Assembly: GCF_005233845.1 (NCBI RefSeq)
Contig: NZ_SZQL01000001.1
Coordinates: forward strand, 248,001-312,000
Source: Ilyomonas limi
GTDB lineage: Bacteria > Bacteroidota > Bacteroidia > Chitinophagales > Chitinophagaceae
Direction of reading: 5' to 3'
Length of the DNA: 64,000 nucleotides
Shown: piece by piece, positions 19,201 through 28,936 of the stretch
Position numbering within the stretch: the stretch's first letter is position 1
Layout: every line of letters begins with the position of its first letter
The notes under the pieces: generated by a model
The model's input: only the letters and a program-made list of their open reading frames with translations
What the model was told of the DNA's origin: nothing
The model's database searches: none
Program-made: the position numbers and the translations under genes

Positions 19201-20851
19201 AGTAAAAAATTTGCTTAGCAATATTGTACGCGAAGATGATGAGCGGGAAGCCATATCCAAAAATGTAGTGCCTGTAACCGGAGCGGTAACTTCGCAATTA
19301 AAGCACAACTGGGGCCTGGAACATATTTGGAATGAATCGGTAACACCGCGTTTCATCCGATTAAACACTCTTACCGGCACTACCAACTTTGGTAGTATCA
19401 ATCCAACAACAAATAAATTTTTACCACAAGTTCCATTGGAGCTACAAAAAGGTTTTAATAAAAAAAGAATTGACCACCGGCATCATGCTTTGGATGCTTT
19501 GGTAATTGCATGTACCACCAAAGATCACATCAACTATTTACATTCCCTTAATTCTGAGAGAAAGAACTTCAGTTTGGTTTCAAAGCTGCGTGAAATAGAA
19601 GAAGCCCAGGTAAATGGTACTATTCGTAAAGTACCAAAAGCCTTTATTAAGCCCTGGGAAACTTTTACGCAGGATGCTAAAGAAAAGTTTCAACACATTA
19701 TTGTGAGCTTTAAACAAAATACACGGGTAATTACCAAAACAAACAACAGGTATGAGCACTGGGAAAAAGATACAGACGGTAATTTGAAGAAAGTGCCTAT
19801 CAGGCAAACCAAGGGTGAAAATAAGGCAATCAGAAAGCCGATGCATAAAGATACAGTAGCTGGTTTGGTTAAGTTGGGATTCAGGAAGATGGTTTCGCTT
19901 GCAGCAGCATTAGACAGTTGGGAAATGATTACAGATAAGGAGCTAAGAAATGAAATAAAGCTGCTTGTAAGTAAGGGATATGATAAAAAGAAGCTGCTAC
20001 ATTTTTTTAAGACTAAAGAAAACAAGTGGAATAATAAAGAGATGAGCAAAGTAGAAATTTTTTATTGGGATGTAGATAAATACGGCAAGCCCAACAATGC
20101 CGCCTCAAGAGTAAAGCTGGATGAAACATTTAACCCTGTAATGATTGCTTGCATTACCGATACCGGTATTCAAAGAATCCTGTACAATCATCTGTATAAA
20201 TACAATGAAGAGAAAGGAGGTAAAATTATTGAACATCCTGAATTAGCTTTTTCTCCGGACGGCATTGATGAGCTCAATAAAAATATTCAGGAACTAAATG
20301 GGGGTAAATGGCATCAACCTATTTATAAAGTGCGCACGTATGAGCCACGGGGCAATAAGTTTAGCATTGGACACACAGGAAACAAGAAAGACAAATACGT
20401 AGAAGCTGCCAAAGGCACTAATTTGTTCTTTGCTATTTATAGAAATGAAAAAGAAAAGCGAAGCTTTGATACCATTCCGTTAAACATAGTAATTGAAAGA
20501 AAGAAGCAGCATTTATCGCCTGTACCCGAAAAGAACGAACAGGGAGATATATTGGAAATGTATTTATCACCAAACGATTTGGTGTATGTGCCGGAGGAAG
20601 GTGAAAAGCAAAATATTCATTCAATTAATTTTAAAGACTTGTGTAAGGAACAGGTAGATAGAATCTATAAAATAGTTAGTTTTACCAATAACAGATTGTA
20701 TGCAATTCCTTTTGCAGTTGCAAAATCAATTGTTGACAAAGTAGAGTTTACACAGCTAAATAAACTTGAATTTTCTCTGGACAAACGATCCATAAAAGAT
20801 GGATGTATTAAGCTAAAAGCCGACCGTCTCGGAAACATAACACTCGCATAA
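16289..20851 (+). CDS. cas9: CRISPR-associated endonuclease Cas9, type II-C
   Basis: 1520 aa, near the upper end for II-C Cas9 but normal for Bacteroidota. Catalytic positions are intact: RuvC-I 'ILGLDLGTNSIGWA' (D9), RuvC-II 'IHIELGRE' (E751), HNH 'YQIEHIIPQSRYFDD' (H874) with 'LSNKVICEAE' downstream, and RuvC-III 'IDHRHHALDALVIA' (H1066, D1069). The bridge helix is Arg-rich ('RGIRRLRERHLLRRERL', about residues 69-85). The C-terminal ~400 residues form the wedge/PAM-interacting part, so PAM specificity cannot be read directly. It cuts DNA guided by crRNA:tracrRNA. It is followed by cas1 after 10 bases; no csn2 or cas4 is present, which assigns subtype II-C. Confidence 0.98.
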   Translation: MNKKILGLDLGTNSIGWALIEEDFDKRIGSIIGMGSRILPMSQDELGKFDSGAPINTGTAERTNFRGIRRLRERHLLRRERLHRVLNLLRFLPEHYAAQIDFKKRVGQFKEESEPKLAYAFDAATNKAEFIFKTSFKEMLNDFAQHQPPLVSDNRKVPYDWTIYHLRKKALTAKIQKEELAWILLNFNQKRGYYQLRGEEEANETPEKKVEFYSLLVTDVEAAEDKKGADTWYNVHLENGWIYRRTSKVPLDWAGKMKEFIVTTDLNEDGTEKTDKEGKVKRSFRAPLENDWTLIKKKTEHDIDKSHKTVGEYIYDTLLATPNQKIKGRLVRVVERKFYKEELKAILEKQKEFHPELNDGDLYNACLEELYQNNEAHQNSIAKKDFTHLLLNDIIFYQRPLKSKKSLISNCKFEERTFVKDGIKQTQPLKGIAKSHPLFQEFRLWQFIQNLKIYKKATPEDENITDTYLSTEDDYVKLFDWLNSRKDIDQKTLLKQYFKVKNADAYRWNYVENKIYPANETRAEILKRLHKANVPEDFLTKEKQEALWHILYSVEDKSEIQKALTTFAYKNSLPDEFIEQFKRFPHLEKEYGSYSAKALKKLLPLMRMGKYWDEQTIIDSTPLYQHNIQQVITNLQNKEKKLTEEDRQRGKTINNKLLEKLQRLADDPAAYKGLEHFLASYLVYGKHSEDSDVLQWKTPAAIEDYLREFKQHSLRNPIVEQVITETLRVVKDVWNFYGNGEENFFDEIHIELGREMKNPAEERKKITAQMNDNENTNLRLKALLSELMRDSEVENIRSYSPYQQDILKIYEEGVLNANDGNIPDDILNISKQALPTASELKRYKLWLEQGYRSPYTGLIIPLNKLFTPAYQIEHIIPQSRYFDDSLSNKVICEAEVNADKGNMTAFEYIKKKGGSKVNGSPITLLAQNDYEDLVKRSFSKSRSKAKKLLMEDIPEGFIERQLNDSRYISKIVKNLLSNIVREDDEREAISKNVVPVTGAVTSQLKHNWGLEHIWNESVTPRFIRLNTLTGTTNFGSINPTTNKFLPQVPLELQKGFNKKRIDHRHHALDALVIACTTKDHINYLHSLNSERKNFSLVSKLREIEEAQVNGTIRKVPKAFIKPWETFTQDAKEKFQHIIVSFKQNTRVITKTNNRYEHWEKDTDGNLKKVPIRQTKGENKAIRKPMHKDTVAGLVKLGFRKMVSLAAALDSWEMITDKELRNEIKLLVSKGYDKKKLLHFFKTKENKWNNKEMSKVEIFYWDVDKYGKPNNAASRVKLDETFNPVMIACITDTGIQRILYNHLYKYNEEKGGKIIEHPELAFSPDGIDELNKNIQELNGGKWHQPIYKVRTYEPRGNKFSIGHTGNKKDKYVEAAKGTNLFFAIYRNEKEKRSFDTIPLNIVIERKKQHLSPVPEKNEQGDILEMYLSPNDLVYVPEEGEKQNIHSINFKDLCKEQVDRIYKIVSFTNNRLYAIPFAVAKSIVDKVEFTQLNKLEFSLDKRSIKDGCIKLKADRLGNITLA

Positions 20852-20861
20852 GTTTAATGCT

Positions 20862-21758
20862 ATGGTAAAACGCACTCTCTACTTCGGCAATCCAGCTTAT
20901 CTCAAAACCAAAACCGAACAACTCGTCATTGAATCGGCAGAAAGAGACGAGCCGGTAACTGTACCTATTGAAGATATTGGATTGCTCATTGTAGATCATG
21001 CACAGGTGACCATCACATCGGGACTGATGGCAAAACTGCTGGAAAAGAATGTAGCTTTAGTTACCTGCGATGCCACGCATCATCCCACCGGGCTAATGCT
21101 GAACCTTGACGGGCATACGCTGCAAAGCAAGCAATTTGCTGCCCAGTTGGAAGCGCCTTTACCTGTAAAAAAGCAGCTTTGGCAGCAAACCGTAACGGCA
21201 AAAATCTATAACCAGGCAATGCTGCTAAAGCAGCAGGGAAGAGAAAATAAGTTGTTGCTCAACTATGCAAAGGATGTAAAAAGCGGCGACAGCGAAAACC
21301 ACGAGGCTAAAGCTGCCGGCTACTACTGGAAAAATTTGTTTCCGCCAATTATTGAATTTAAACGCGACAGGTTTGGGATGCCACCCAATAATATGCTCAA
21401 TTACGGTTATGCTGTGTTGCGTGCGGTGGTCGCCCGTAGTTTGGTGGGCAGCGGCTTGTTGCCTACGCTCGGCATTTTTCACCGTAACCAGTACAATGCC
21501 TATTGTCTTGCCGATGATATTATGGAGCCTTACCGCCCATTTGTAGATAAGCTCATCTGCACAATGGTGAACCCGCTGGAACCGGAATTTGACCTGACAC
21601 CAGCGCATAAAAAGCAACTGCTTACAGTGCCTGCCATGGACGTGTGTGTAGATGGCGAAAAAAGTCCGCTGATGGTGGCAATCCAACGCACTACTGCATC
21701 ACTTGCCAAATGCTTTGAGGGCAAAGCAAAAAAGATAATATATGCCGAACTGGAGTAA
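20862..21758 (+). CDS. cas1: CRISPR integrase Cas1 (type II)
   Basis: 298 aa, normal for type II. The N-terminal beta domain opens 'KRTLYFGNPAYLKTKTEQL', and 'IEDIGLLIVDHAQVTITSGLM' is the usual strand-turn block. Metal ligands of the helical domain are visible in 'ENHEAKAAGYYW' (Glu), 'GIFHRNQYNAYCLADD' (His) and 'DDIMEPYRPFVD' (Asp). With Cas2 it forms the complex that integrates new spacers at the leader-proximal repeat. It lies 10 bases after cas9 and is surely cotranscribed. Confidence 0.97.
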   Translation: MVKRTLYFGNPAYLKTKTEQLVIESAERDEPVTVPIEDIGLLIVDHAQVTITSGLMAKLLEKNVALVTCDATHHPTGLMLNLDGHTLQSKQFAAQLEAPLPVKKQLWQQTVTAKIYNQAMLLKQQGRENKLLLNYAKDVKSGDSENHEAKAAGYYWKNLFPPIIEFKRDRFGMPPNNMLNYGYAVLRAVVARSLVGSGLLPTLGIFHRNQYNAYCLADDIMEPYRPFVDKLICTMVNPLEPEFDLTPAHKKQLLTVPAMDVCVDGEKSPLMVAIQRTTASLAKCFEGKAKKIIYAELE

Positions 21759-21884
21759 TTTTTTTGAACCACAAAGAATAAAAGGTACTAAGATTCACAA
21801 AGTAGTGGTTTGTGTTTTCCATTGATTTGACAATGAACACTTATACATTTCATGATTGAATGGTAATTCATCAAAACAGCTTGA

Positions 21885-22220
<336 letters not shown>

Positions 22221-22236
22221 AGAAAAAAATGTCAAA

Positions 22237-22275
22237 AAACGAAAAAAGAGGCTCAAATTGCCTCTTTTTTCGTTT
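22237..22275. terminator. Bidirectional terminator between cas2 and the CRISPR array
   Basis: A perfect 16-bp stem, AAACGAAAAAAGAGGC paired with GCCTCTTTTTTCGTTT, with a 7-base loop. A-runs and T-runs on the two arms make it a terminator in both directions. It ends the cas operon from the left and can stop pre-crRNA transcription arriving from the array on the right. Confidence 0.9.
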
Positions 22276-22323
22276 GAATAATTTAGTTCTAATGCAGTTC
22301 TGATGGGGGATTTAGCAAATGCT

Positions 22324-25300
22324 GATGCAAAAGAACTAAAGTTGAAAGCAAATCACAACACTTGTCGCGTGATTGGTGAATAATATAGTGATGCAAAAGA
22401 ACTAAAGTTGAAAGCAAATCACAACTTGTGCCAGTTTTATCAGTGCGTGCCTGTGATGCAAAAGAACTAAAGTTGAAAGCAAATCACAACGCTCTTTCAC
22501 CCTACTTCCGGCTCAGTGGGATGCAAAAGAACTAAAGTTGAAAGCAAATCACAACTACTAAACGAGGGCAACGAAAAGGATGGGCGATGCAAAAGAACTA
22601 AAGTTGAAAGCAAATCACAACGGACACTACGCCCGATAATGTAAAATCATGGATGCAAAAGAACTAAAGTTGAAAGCAAATCACAACTACACTGCCTGAT
22701 GATTCCGCTATCAGTCTGATGCAAAAGAACTAAAGTTGAAAGCAAATCACAACTAGTTTGCCCTATATATCGCACATTTAAAGGATGCAAAAGAACTAAA
22801 GTTGAAAGCAAATCACAACGCCATTCTTGCATACTACTTTACCACAACGATGCAAAAGAACTAAAGTTGAAAGCAAATCACAACAACAGCACATAGGTTT
22901 GCGCGTGCCTGATAGATGCAAAAGAACTAAAGTTGAAAGCAAATCACAACGACCCCTTCGGTGGAAGCGGAACAGTGTGGATGCAAAAGAACTAAAGTTG
23001 AAAGCAAATCACAACATGTTACTTGTCCCTGCCGCGTTGCTTTGAGATGCAAAAGAACTAAAGTTGAAAGCAAATCACAACAATCCTTCACCTAACCTGT
23101 AGTGTTCAAAAGATGCAAAAGAACTAAAGTTGAAAGCAAATCACAACGAAAAGCTGAACGGATTGTGATAGCTTACGATGCAAAAGAACTAAAGTTGAAA
23201 GCAAATCACAACGTAGCTGCTACGCCAATTCTCAGTAACCAGATGCAAAAGAACTAAAGTTGAAAGCAAATCACAACGGACTTGCAGCGATAATCCGCTT
23301 AATACCGGATGCAAAAGAACTAAAGTTGAAAGCAAATCACAACTATGATGGTGCAGGTAGAACTGCCCACCGGGATGCAAAAGAACTAAAGTTGAAAGCA
23401 AATCACAACGCAAGCAGACATTAACAGCCACGAATGTAGATGCAAAAGAACTAAAGTTGAAAGCAAATCACAACAAGCGAATCAAGAATGCCTTGCATTT
23501 CATTGATGCAAAAGAACTAAAGTTGAAAGCAAATCACAACTTGAATGTTACTGATGGCAGTTGCCCGCCAGATGCAAAAGAACTAAAGTTGAAAGCAAAT
23601 CACAACAAGTAAATACTCCAGCATGGCCTTTATATGGATGCAAAAGAACTAAAGTTGAAAGCAAATCACAACCACATCGACGAGTAGGAAAAACGGCTTG
23701 CAGATGCAAAAGAACTAAAGTTGAAAGCAAATCACAACCAATACCGCCATCGGGCGAATAGCCTTTAGGATGCAAAAGAACTAAAGTTGAAAGCAAATCA
23801 CAACGGCACTCTATGCAGTTGCCACACCCTACTGGATGCAAAAGAACTAAAGTTGAAAGCAAATCACAACAATAATGAGACCATTACCATTATGACGGAG
23901 ATGCAAAAGAACTAAAGTTGAAAGCAAATCACAACATGCACCGATACGCTTTAAATGATTTACGGATGCAAAAGAACTAAAGTTGAAAGCAAATCACAAC
24001 ACCCAAAACAAAGGCGTCGTATTCACCCCCGATGCAAAAGAACTAAAGTTGAAAGCAAATCACAACTCATCTATTACCATTACAAATAAGTCAAAAGATG
24101 CAAGAGAACTAAAGTTGAAAGCAAATCACAACCTGGCTCATTAAGACCTATTCCAATGAAAAGATGCAAAAGAACTAAAGTTGAAAGCAAATCACAACTC
24201 CTATTTGCAAGGAAACATTACACCTGTTGATGCAAAAGAACTAAAGTTGAAAGCAAATCACAACGCGCAAATAGGTCGCGCATCGGAAACAGAAGATGCA
24301 AAAGAACTAAAGTTGAAAGCAAATCACAACTTATATGCAGCATAATTGCAAAAAAACAAGATGCAAAAGAACTAAAGTTGAAAGCAAATCACAACATGTT
24401 CGCCGATACGCTGCATAGCATCATTGATGCAAAAGAACTAAAGTTGAAAGCAAATCACAACGGCTTCATGTTCGTGGAGCTTTATTTTCCTGATGCAAAA
24501 GAACTAAAGTTGAAAGCAAATCACAACTGATTTGTGAGCGGTTTATAATCTCAAAGGATGCAAAAGAACTAAAGTTGAAAGCAAATCACAACCAATATAG
24601 GAGTTGGGACAAATGGTTAAAAGATGCAAAAGAACTAAAGTTGAAAGCAAATCACAACTCATACCACAACAGCACCTCTTCAAAATCAGATGCAAAAGAA
24701 CTAAAGTTGAAAGCAAATCACAACTTAAATGCTTCTACAAGCGACAGATAGGTGATGCAAAAGAACTAAAGTTGAAAGCAAATCACAACTCGGGCAGTGG
24801 TGGTACAAGTGGTTTATCGATGCAAAAGAACTAAAGTTGAAAGCAAATCACAACATGCCTTGTGCGTTGCTGTTTGCTGCCAGTGATGCAAAAGAACTAA
24901 AGTTGAAAGCAAATCACAACTATTGCCCTCACAGGGGCTTTGTATTAGATGATGCAAAAGAACTAAAGTTGAAAGCAAATCACAACAGCTTCTTATCCTT
25001 CATTCTGCCATCCCAAGATGCAAAAGAACTAAAGTTGAAAGCAAATCACAACACCTTTCTTCAACAGGCTTACCAACGAATAGATGCAAAAGAACTAAAG
25101 TTGAAAGCAAATCACAACGGTGTTTGATTGGTTGTAAATGCGCCTAAAGATGCAAAAGAACTAAAGTTGAAAGCAAATCACAACATTATGAGGGCAGACT
25201 CTATAACAGTGAGGGATGCAAAAGAACTAAAGTTGAAAGCAAATCACAACATCTTTTTATGCTCGAGCACCACGAGGGATGATGCAAAAGAACTAAAGTT

Positions 25301-26372
25301 GAAAGCAAATCACAACCTACTATAAATTGGCATGGTGAACAGGATGGATGCAAAAGAACTAAAGTTGAAAGCAAATCACAACCCTTAATCCGCGATGCCG
25401 ATACGCATGGTAGATGCAAAAGAACTAAAGTTGAAAGCAAATCACAACCTTTCTGCATAATATACGCATCACAGGTAGGATGCAAAAGAACTAAAGTTGA
25501 AAGCAAATCACAACGAGCAGTACGGTAAGGCCGCACCGGATATTGATGCAAAAGAACTAAAGTTGAAAGCAAATCACAACGCAGTGTCCATTACTACAGT
25601 ATCTCTGTACGATGCAAAAGAACTAAAGTTGAAAGCAAATCACAACGAGGACAGGAACCGGATGTCGGGGCCCTCCGATGCAAAAGAACTAAAGTTGAAA
25701 GCAAATCACAACAGCTCTACTGCGTACCGCACAAAACGCAAAGATGCAAAAGAACTAAAGTTGAAAGCAAATCACAACCAAGTGGCGTGGTAATACCCAA
25801 GCCCCATTGATGCAAAAGAACTAAAGTTGAAAGCAAATCACAACTTCTATATTGTTATTATAACTCATACCATGGATGCAAAAGAACTAAAGTTGAAAGC
25901 AAATCACAACACTATCAATAAAGATGTCTTGCCATCTGATGATGCAAAAGAACTAAAGTTGAAAGCAAATCACAACATAATCGGTTATGTCACATCCTTT
26001 GAAGATGATGCAAAAGAACTAAAGTTGAATGCAAATCACAACAAAGAGCTTCTTTTTATGTTGCGGGTGCAGGATGCAAAAGAACTAAAGTTGAAAGCAA
26101 ATCACAACCCGATTGATAAATGGGTGCTAATGCTTTTAGATGCAAAAGAACTAAAGTTGAAAGCAAATCATAACTGTCTGCTATGAAGGCTTAAAGTTTG
26201 TCGTGATGCAAAAGAACTAAAGTTGAAAGCAAATCACAACTGCTATTAGAGCATTAATAACATTTACAACGATGCAAAAGAACTAAAGTTGAAAGCAAAT
26301 CACAACAAGCATTGCGGAAAGGAAGTACCGGTTGGTGATGCAAAAGAACTAAAGTTGAAAGCAAATCACAAC
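22324..26372 (-). CRISPR. Type II-C CRISPR array, 62 repeats and 61 spacers
   Basis: The 36-base repeat, plus-strand form, starts GATGCAAAAGAACTAAAG and ends TTGAAAGCAAATCACAAC. In transcript orientation it begins GTTGTGATTTGCTTTCAA, as expected for type II, so the array is read on the minus strand towards the cas genes. I counted 62 repeat starts. Spacers are 30 bases (48 of them) or 29 bases (13), and these sum exactly to the 4049-base span. Only three repeats vary: 24097 (position 8, A to G), 26007 (position 24, A to T) and 26139 (position 33, C to T). I noticed no duplicated spacers among those compared. The 66-base period is a multiple of three, which creates long stop-free frames that are not genes. 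Confidence 0.99.
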
Positions 26373-26698
26373 TATCTTCCAGAATAATAAGGATTGAAAT
26401 GCCTTTCGTCCGGAACAGATGCTATTTTATCATTGTGATATAAGGTAATTTCCTTCGTCAGCATAACAAAGCCGGAGTTTGATTACTGAATGTAAATGCA
26501 ATAAATTCCAGGCATTTTAATGTTTCGGACACCTATGGTAATACACTCCGCCGGGTTTGTAAAATAGAAGCCCTACTAAACCAAGGGTAACAGAACAGTA
26601 ACAAAAGCAAACAATGCCTTATTCCCCCTCCACATTGTCGCAATTGCACACCCTGCACACGGGTGGTTACCATTAGTTTTGCCATAAATAAATACTAT
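26373..26698. other. Putative CRISPR leader and gene-free spacer
   Basis: Starts directly after the GTTGTG-end (5' end in transcript sense) of the last repeat, so the first 100 or so bases are the likely leader. The remainder is the upstream region of the RibD-like gene. No ORF or palindrome is seen. Confidence 0.55.
26433..26470 (-). promoter_or_regulatory. Candidate leader promoter for the CRISPR array
   Basis: On the minus strand TTTG (26467-26470), a 19-base spacer and TACCTTAT (26440-26447) resemble the Bacteroidota -33 TTTG and -7 TAnnTTTG elements, although the -7 match is partial. Transcription would start about 60 bases before the first repeat in transcript orientation, where a leader should lie. 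Confidence 0.35.
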
Positions 26699-27274
26699 AT
26701 GAGAAAACTAAAATTACAAATGCAACTATCCGTGGACGGGTATGTTGCAGGACCTAATGGAGAACTGGACTGGATGACCTGGAACCTGGATGACGGGTTA
26801 ATACAATTCATCAACGATTTAACAGACAGTTCCGGTACCATTTTGCTCGGCAGAAAAATGACCGACGGATTCATGAACTATTGGGAGGGTGTGGTAAATA
26901 ACCAGCCGGAAAGCCCTGAATACCCGTTTGCTAAAAAGATGGTGGACACTCCTAAAGTTGTTTTCAGCAAAACCCTGCCCGCATCCAAATGGACCAATAC
27001 GACGCTGGCAAACGGTAACCTGGCTGATGAAATTGCCAACCTGAAAAACCAAAGCGGAAAAGATATTATTGTATATGGCGGAGCCGGCTTTGTTTCGTCT
27101 CTCATTAAAGAAGGACATATAGATGAGTTCAACCTGTTTGTAAACCCTGTAATGATTAACAAAGGCATGCGGATTTTTGACCTCGCCGACAAACGGCAAA
27201 AGCTGTCTCTAATGGATACCACAGCCTATCCATGCGGCATTACCGTATTGCGCTACCAGCTCGCGCGGGAATAA
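26699..27274 (+). CDS. Dihydrofolate reductase-like RibD C-terminal domain protein
   Basis: 191 aa from ATG 26699 (MRKLKLQMQLSVDGYVAGPNG); an upstream start adds residues without homology. Typical blocks: 'LSVDGYVAGPNGELDW', 'TILLGRKMTDGFMNYW', 'KVVFSKTL', 'KDIIVYGGAGFVSSLI' and 'IDEFNLFVNPVMINKG'. This family shares the NADPH-binding fold of RibD reductase and DHFR but does not normally belong to riboflavin synthesis; its substrates are unknown. It has its own strong terminator and no operon partner. Confidence 0.9.
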   Translation: MRKLKLQMQLSVDGYVAGPNGELDWMTWNLDDGLIQFINDLTDSSGTILLGRKMTDGFMNYWEGVVNNQPESPEYPFAKKMVDTPKVVFSKTLPASKWTNTTLANGNLADEIANLKNQSGKDIIVYGGAGFVSSLIKEGHIDEFNLFVNPVMINKGMRIFDLADKRQKLSLMDTTAYPCGITVLRYQLARE

Positions 27275-27294
27275 TAATTTATCCTGTACCCATG

Positions 27295-27347
27295 CCTATG
27301 TTCTTCAGAGTGTTGGCGGTGTACGCCCTGAAGAACATAGGATTTTT
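27295..27347 (+). terminator. Terminator after the RibD-like gene
   Basis: 14-base perfect arms CCTATGTTCTTCAG and CTGAAGAACATAGG, followed by ATTTTTT. The stem sequence TTCTTCAG/CTGAAGAA resembles the dispersed palindrome family found at 36353 and elsewhere, so a repeat may have been recruited as a terminator. Confidence 0.85.
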
Positions 27348-27563
27348 TACACATACCCTGTGGTATTAACCGGGACAACCCACCGGTTGGCATTTACAGC
27401 CGGTTACCTATTTCTTAGCAGGATTTTAGATAGCTATTAGTTAAAAACTGTATTCCCTTAAAGAGGACAGCAGGATTAAAATAGGATGAAAATAGATGGA
27501 AGGCAGCTAAAGGTATCCCCTGTTTACATATTTTTATTTTTTTAAATACATTTTGTACATCGT

Positions 27564-28928
27564 ATGTTTAACAGGATATTGCTGACTGCTTGTATCTGCC
27601 TTTATTTTTTTTCAACCTTTGCCCAGCCTAAAGTTCCGGAACATGTATTTTATCAAAAGCTGGAAAACGGATTAGAAGTGCTTGTTCTGGAAGACCATAC
27701 CATTCCATTTACTACCATCGAAATTGCCTGTAAAAATGGCTCGTTTACAGAAACTCCGGACTTCAACGGGTTAAGCCATTTGTACGAACACCTGTTTTTT
27801 AAATCGAACAAGGACTACAAAACACAGGATGATTATTTGAAAGAGATAAGTGACCTGAATATAGAATTTAATGGCCGCACGCGGGAAGAAGTGGTTACCT
27901 ACTATTTTACCCTGCCTAAAGCAAATACGGAAAAAGGTATGCAATTTATGAACGCTGCCATAAGATACCCGGTCTTTAAAAAGAAGGATATGCAGAAGGA
28001 AAACAGTACCGTAGATGCAGAGTTTCAAAGACAGGAATCGAGCCCGTACTATATGTTGATTGATACCCTCGACCATATGCTATGGGGCAGCAACTACAGC
28101 CGTAAAAACATGATAGGCAACCATAACATTATTCTTACTGCTACTCCCGAAAAAATGGAAACCATACAAAACAGGTATTATTATCCTAATAATTGTTTGC
28201 TTGTTGTTGCCGGCGATGTGGAGCACACCGAAATTTTTACAGAAGCAAAAGGCATTTTTGGTTCGTGGAAGCCATCGGAAAGAGACCCTTTTACAAAATG
28301 GCCGATACCGGAGGTAACACCTTTACAGCAAAATAAATTTGTAGTTATCGAATCGGAGCTTGCGCAGATGCCTTTGCTGCTTTTTCGCTGGCAAGGCCCC
28401 GATACGAGGCACGACTTACAGGCAACTTATACTGCTGATGTGTTTTCTTATATCCTCAACCAGCGGTTGTCTAAACTAACAGCCGCATTGGAGGATAAAG
28501 GGCTGGCAACAAACATTGGGGTAAATTATTACTCGCAAAAATATACAGGGCCTATCACCCTATCGCTTACTCCCAATCCACATAAAATTAAAGAATGTTA
28601 CGAGGCCATACAAAAGGAAATAGCACAATGGGACGACGATAGTTATATAACAGATCAACAGATTGAACGGGCTAAAAAGATATTGTACATTACCCAGGTG
28701 GAAGAACGCGAAGAAGTACAAAGTTATGCCGACCTGCTTTGTTTCTGGTGGGCTTCTGCATCCATAGAATACTACACGTTTTACCGGGAAAATCTCAATA
28801 AAGTTTCCCGCCAGGATATAAAGGACTATGTGAGAAAATATATTAAAGGAAAACCTTTTTGCGCCGGACTTATTGTTCCGCAAGGTGCAGACATGAATGC
28901 TGCCAACAATTTTTACTCGTCTAAATAA
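27564..28928 (+). CDS. M16 family zinc peptidase, catalytic member
   Basis: 454 aa with a signal peptide ('LYFFSTFAQP'). The inverted zinc motif HxxEH is present as 'HLYEH' (H72, E75, H76), and a downstream acidic block 'ENSTVDAEFQRQE' should give the third ligand. Later domains have 'NNCLLVVAGDV' and 'YVRKYIKGKPF', as in pitrilysin/insulinase relatives. It is probably periplasmic and degrades peptides together with the product of the next gene, which starts 8 bases on and lacks the motif. Confidence 0.93.
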   Translation: MFNRILLTACICLYFFSTFAQPKVPEHVFYQKLENGLEVLVLEDHTIPFTTIEIACKNGSFTETPDFNGLSHLYEHLFFKSNKDYKTQDDYLKEISDLNIEFNGRTREEVVTYYFTLPKANTEKGMQFMNAAIRYPVFKKKDMQKENSTVDAEFQRQESSPYYMLIDTLDHMLWGSNYSRKNMIGNHNIILTATPEKMETIQNRYYYPNNCLLVVAGDVEHTEIFTEAKGIFGSWKPSERDPFTKWPIPEVTPLQQNKFVVIESELAQMPLLLFRWQGPDTRHDLQATYTADVFSYILNQRLSKLTAALEDKGLATNIGVNYYSQKYTGPITLSLTPNPHKIKECYEAIQKEIAQWDDDSYITDQQIERAKKILYITQVEEREEVQSYADLLCFWWASASIEYYTFYRENLNKVSRQDIKDYVRKYIKGKPFCAGLIVPQGADMNAANNFYSSK

Positions 28929-28936
28929 ATAAGATA

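Noticed and set aside
22324-22359. Promoters inside each CRISPR repeat, as in Neisseria
   Set aside because: The repeat has two TTTG words, but the spacing (about 12 bases) does not fit the 18-21 of Bacteroidota promoters and the -7 element is poor.
22647-26186. Many long ORFs with repeated 'CDLLSTLVLLH' or 'DAKELKLKANHN' peptides on both strands
   Set aside because: They are artefacts of the 66-base repeat-spacer period, a multiple of three, which keeps frames open across the CRISPR array.
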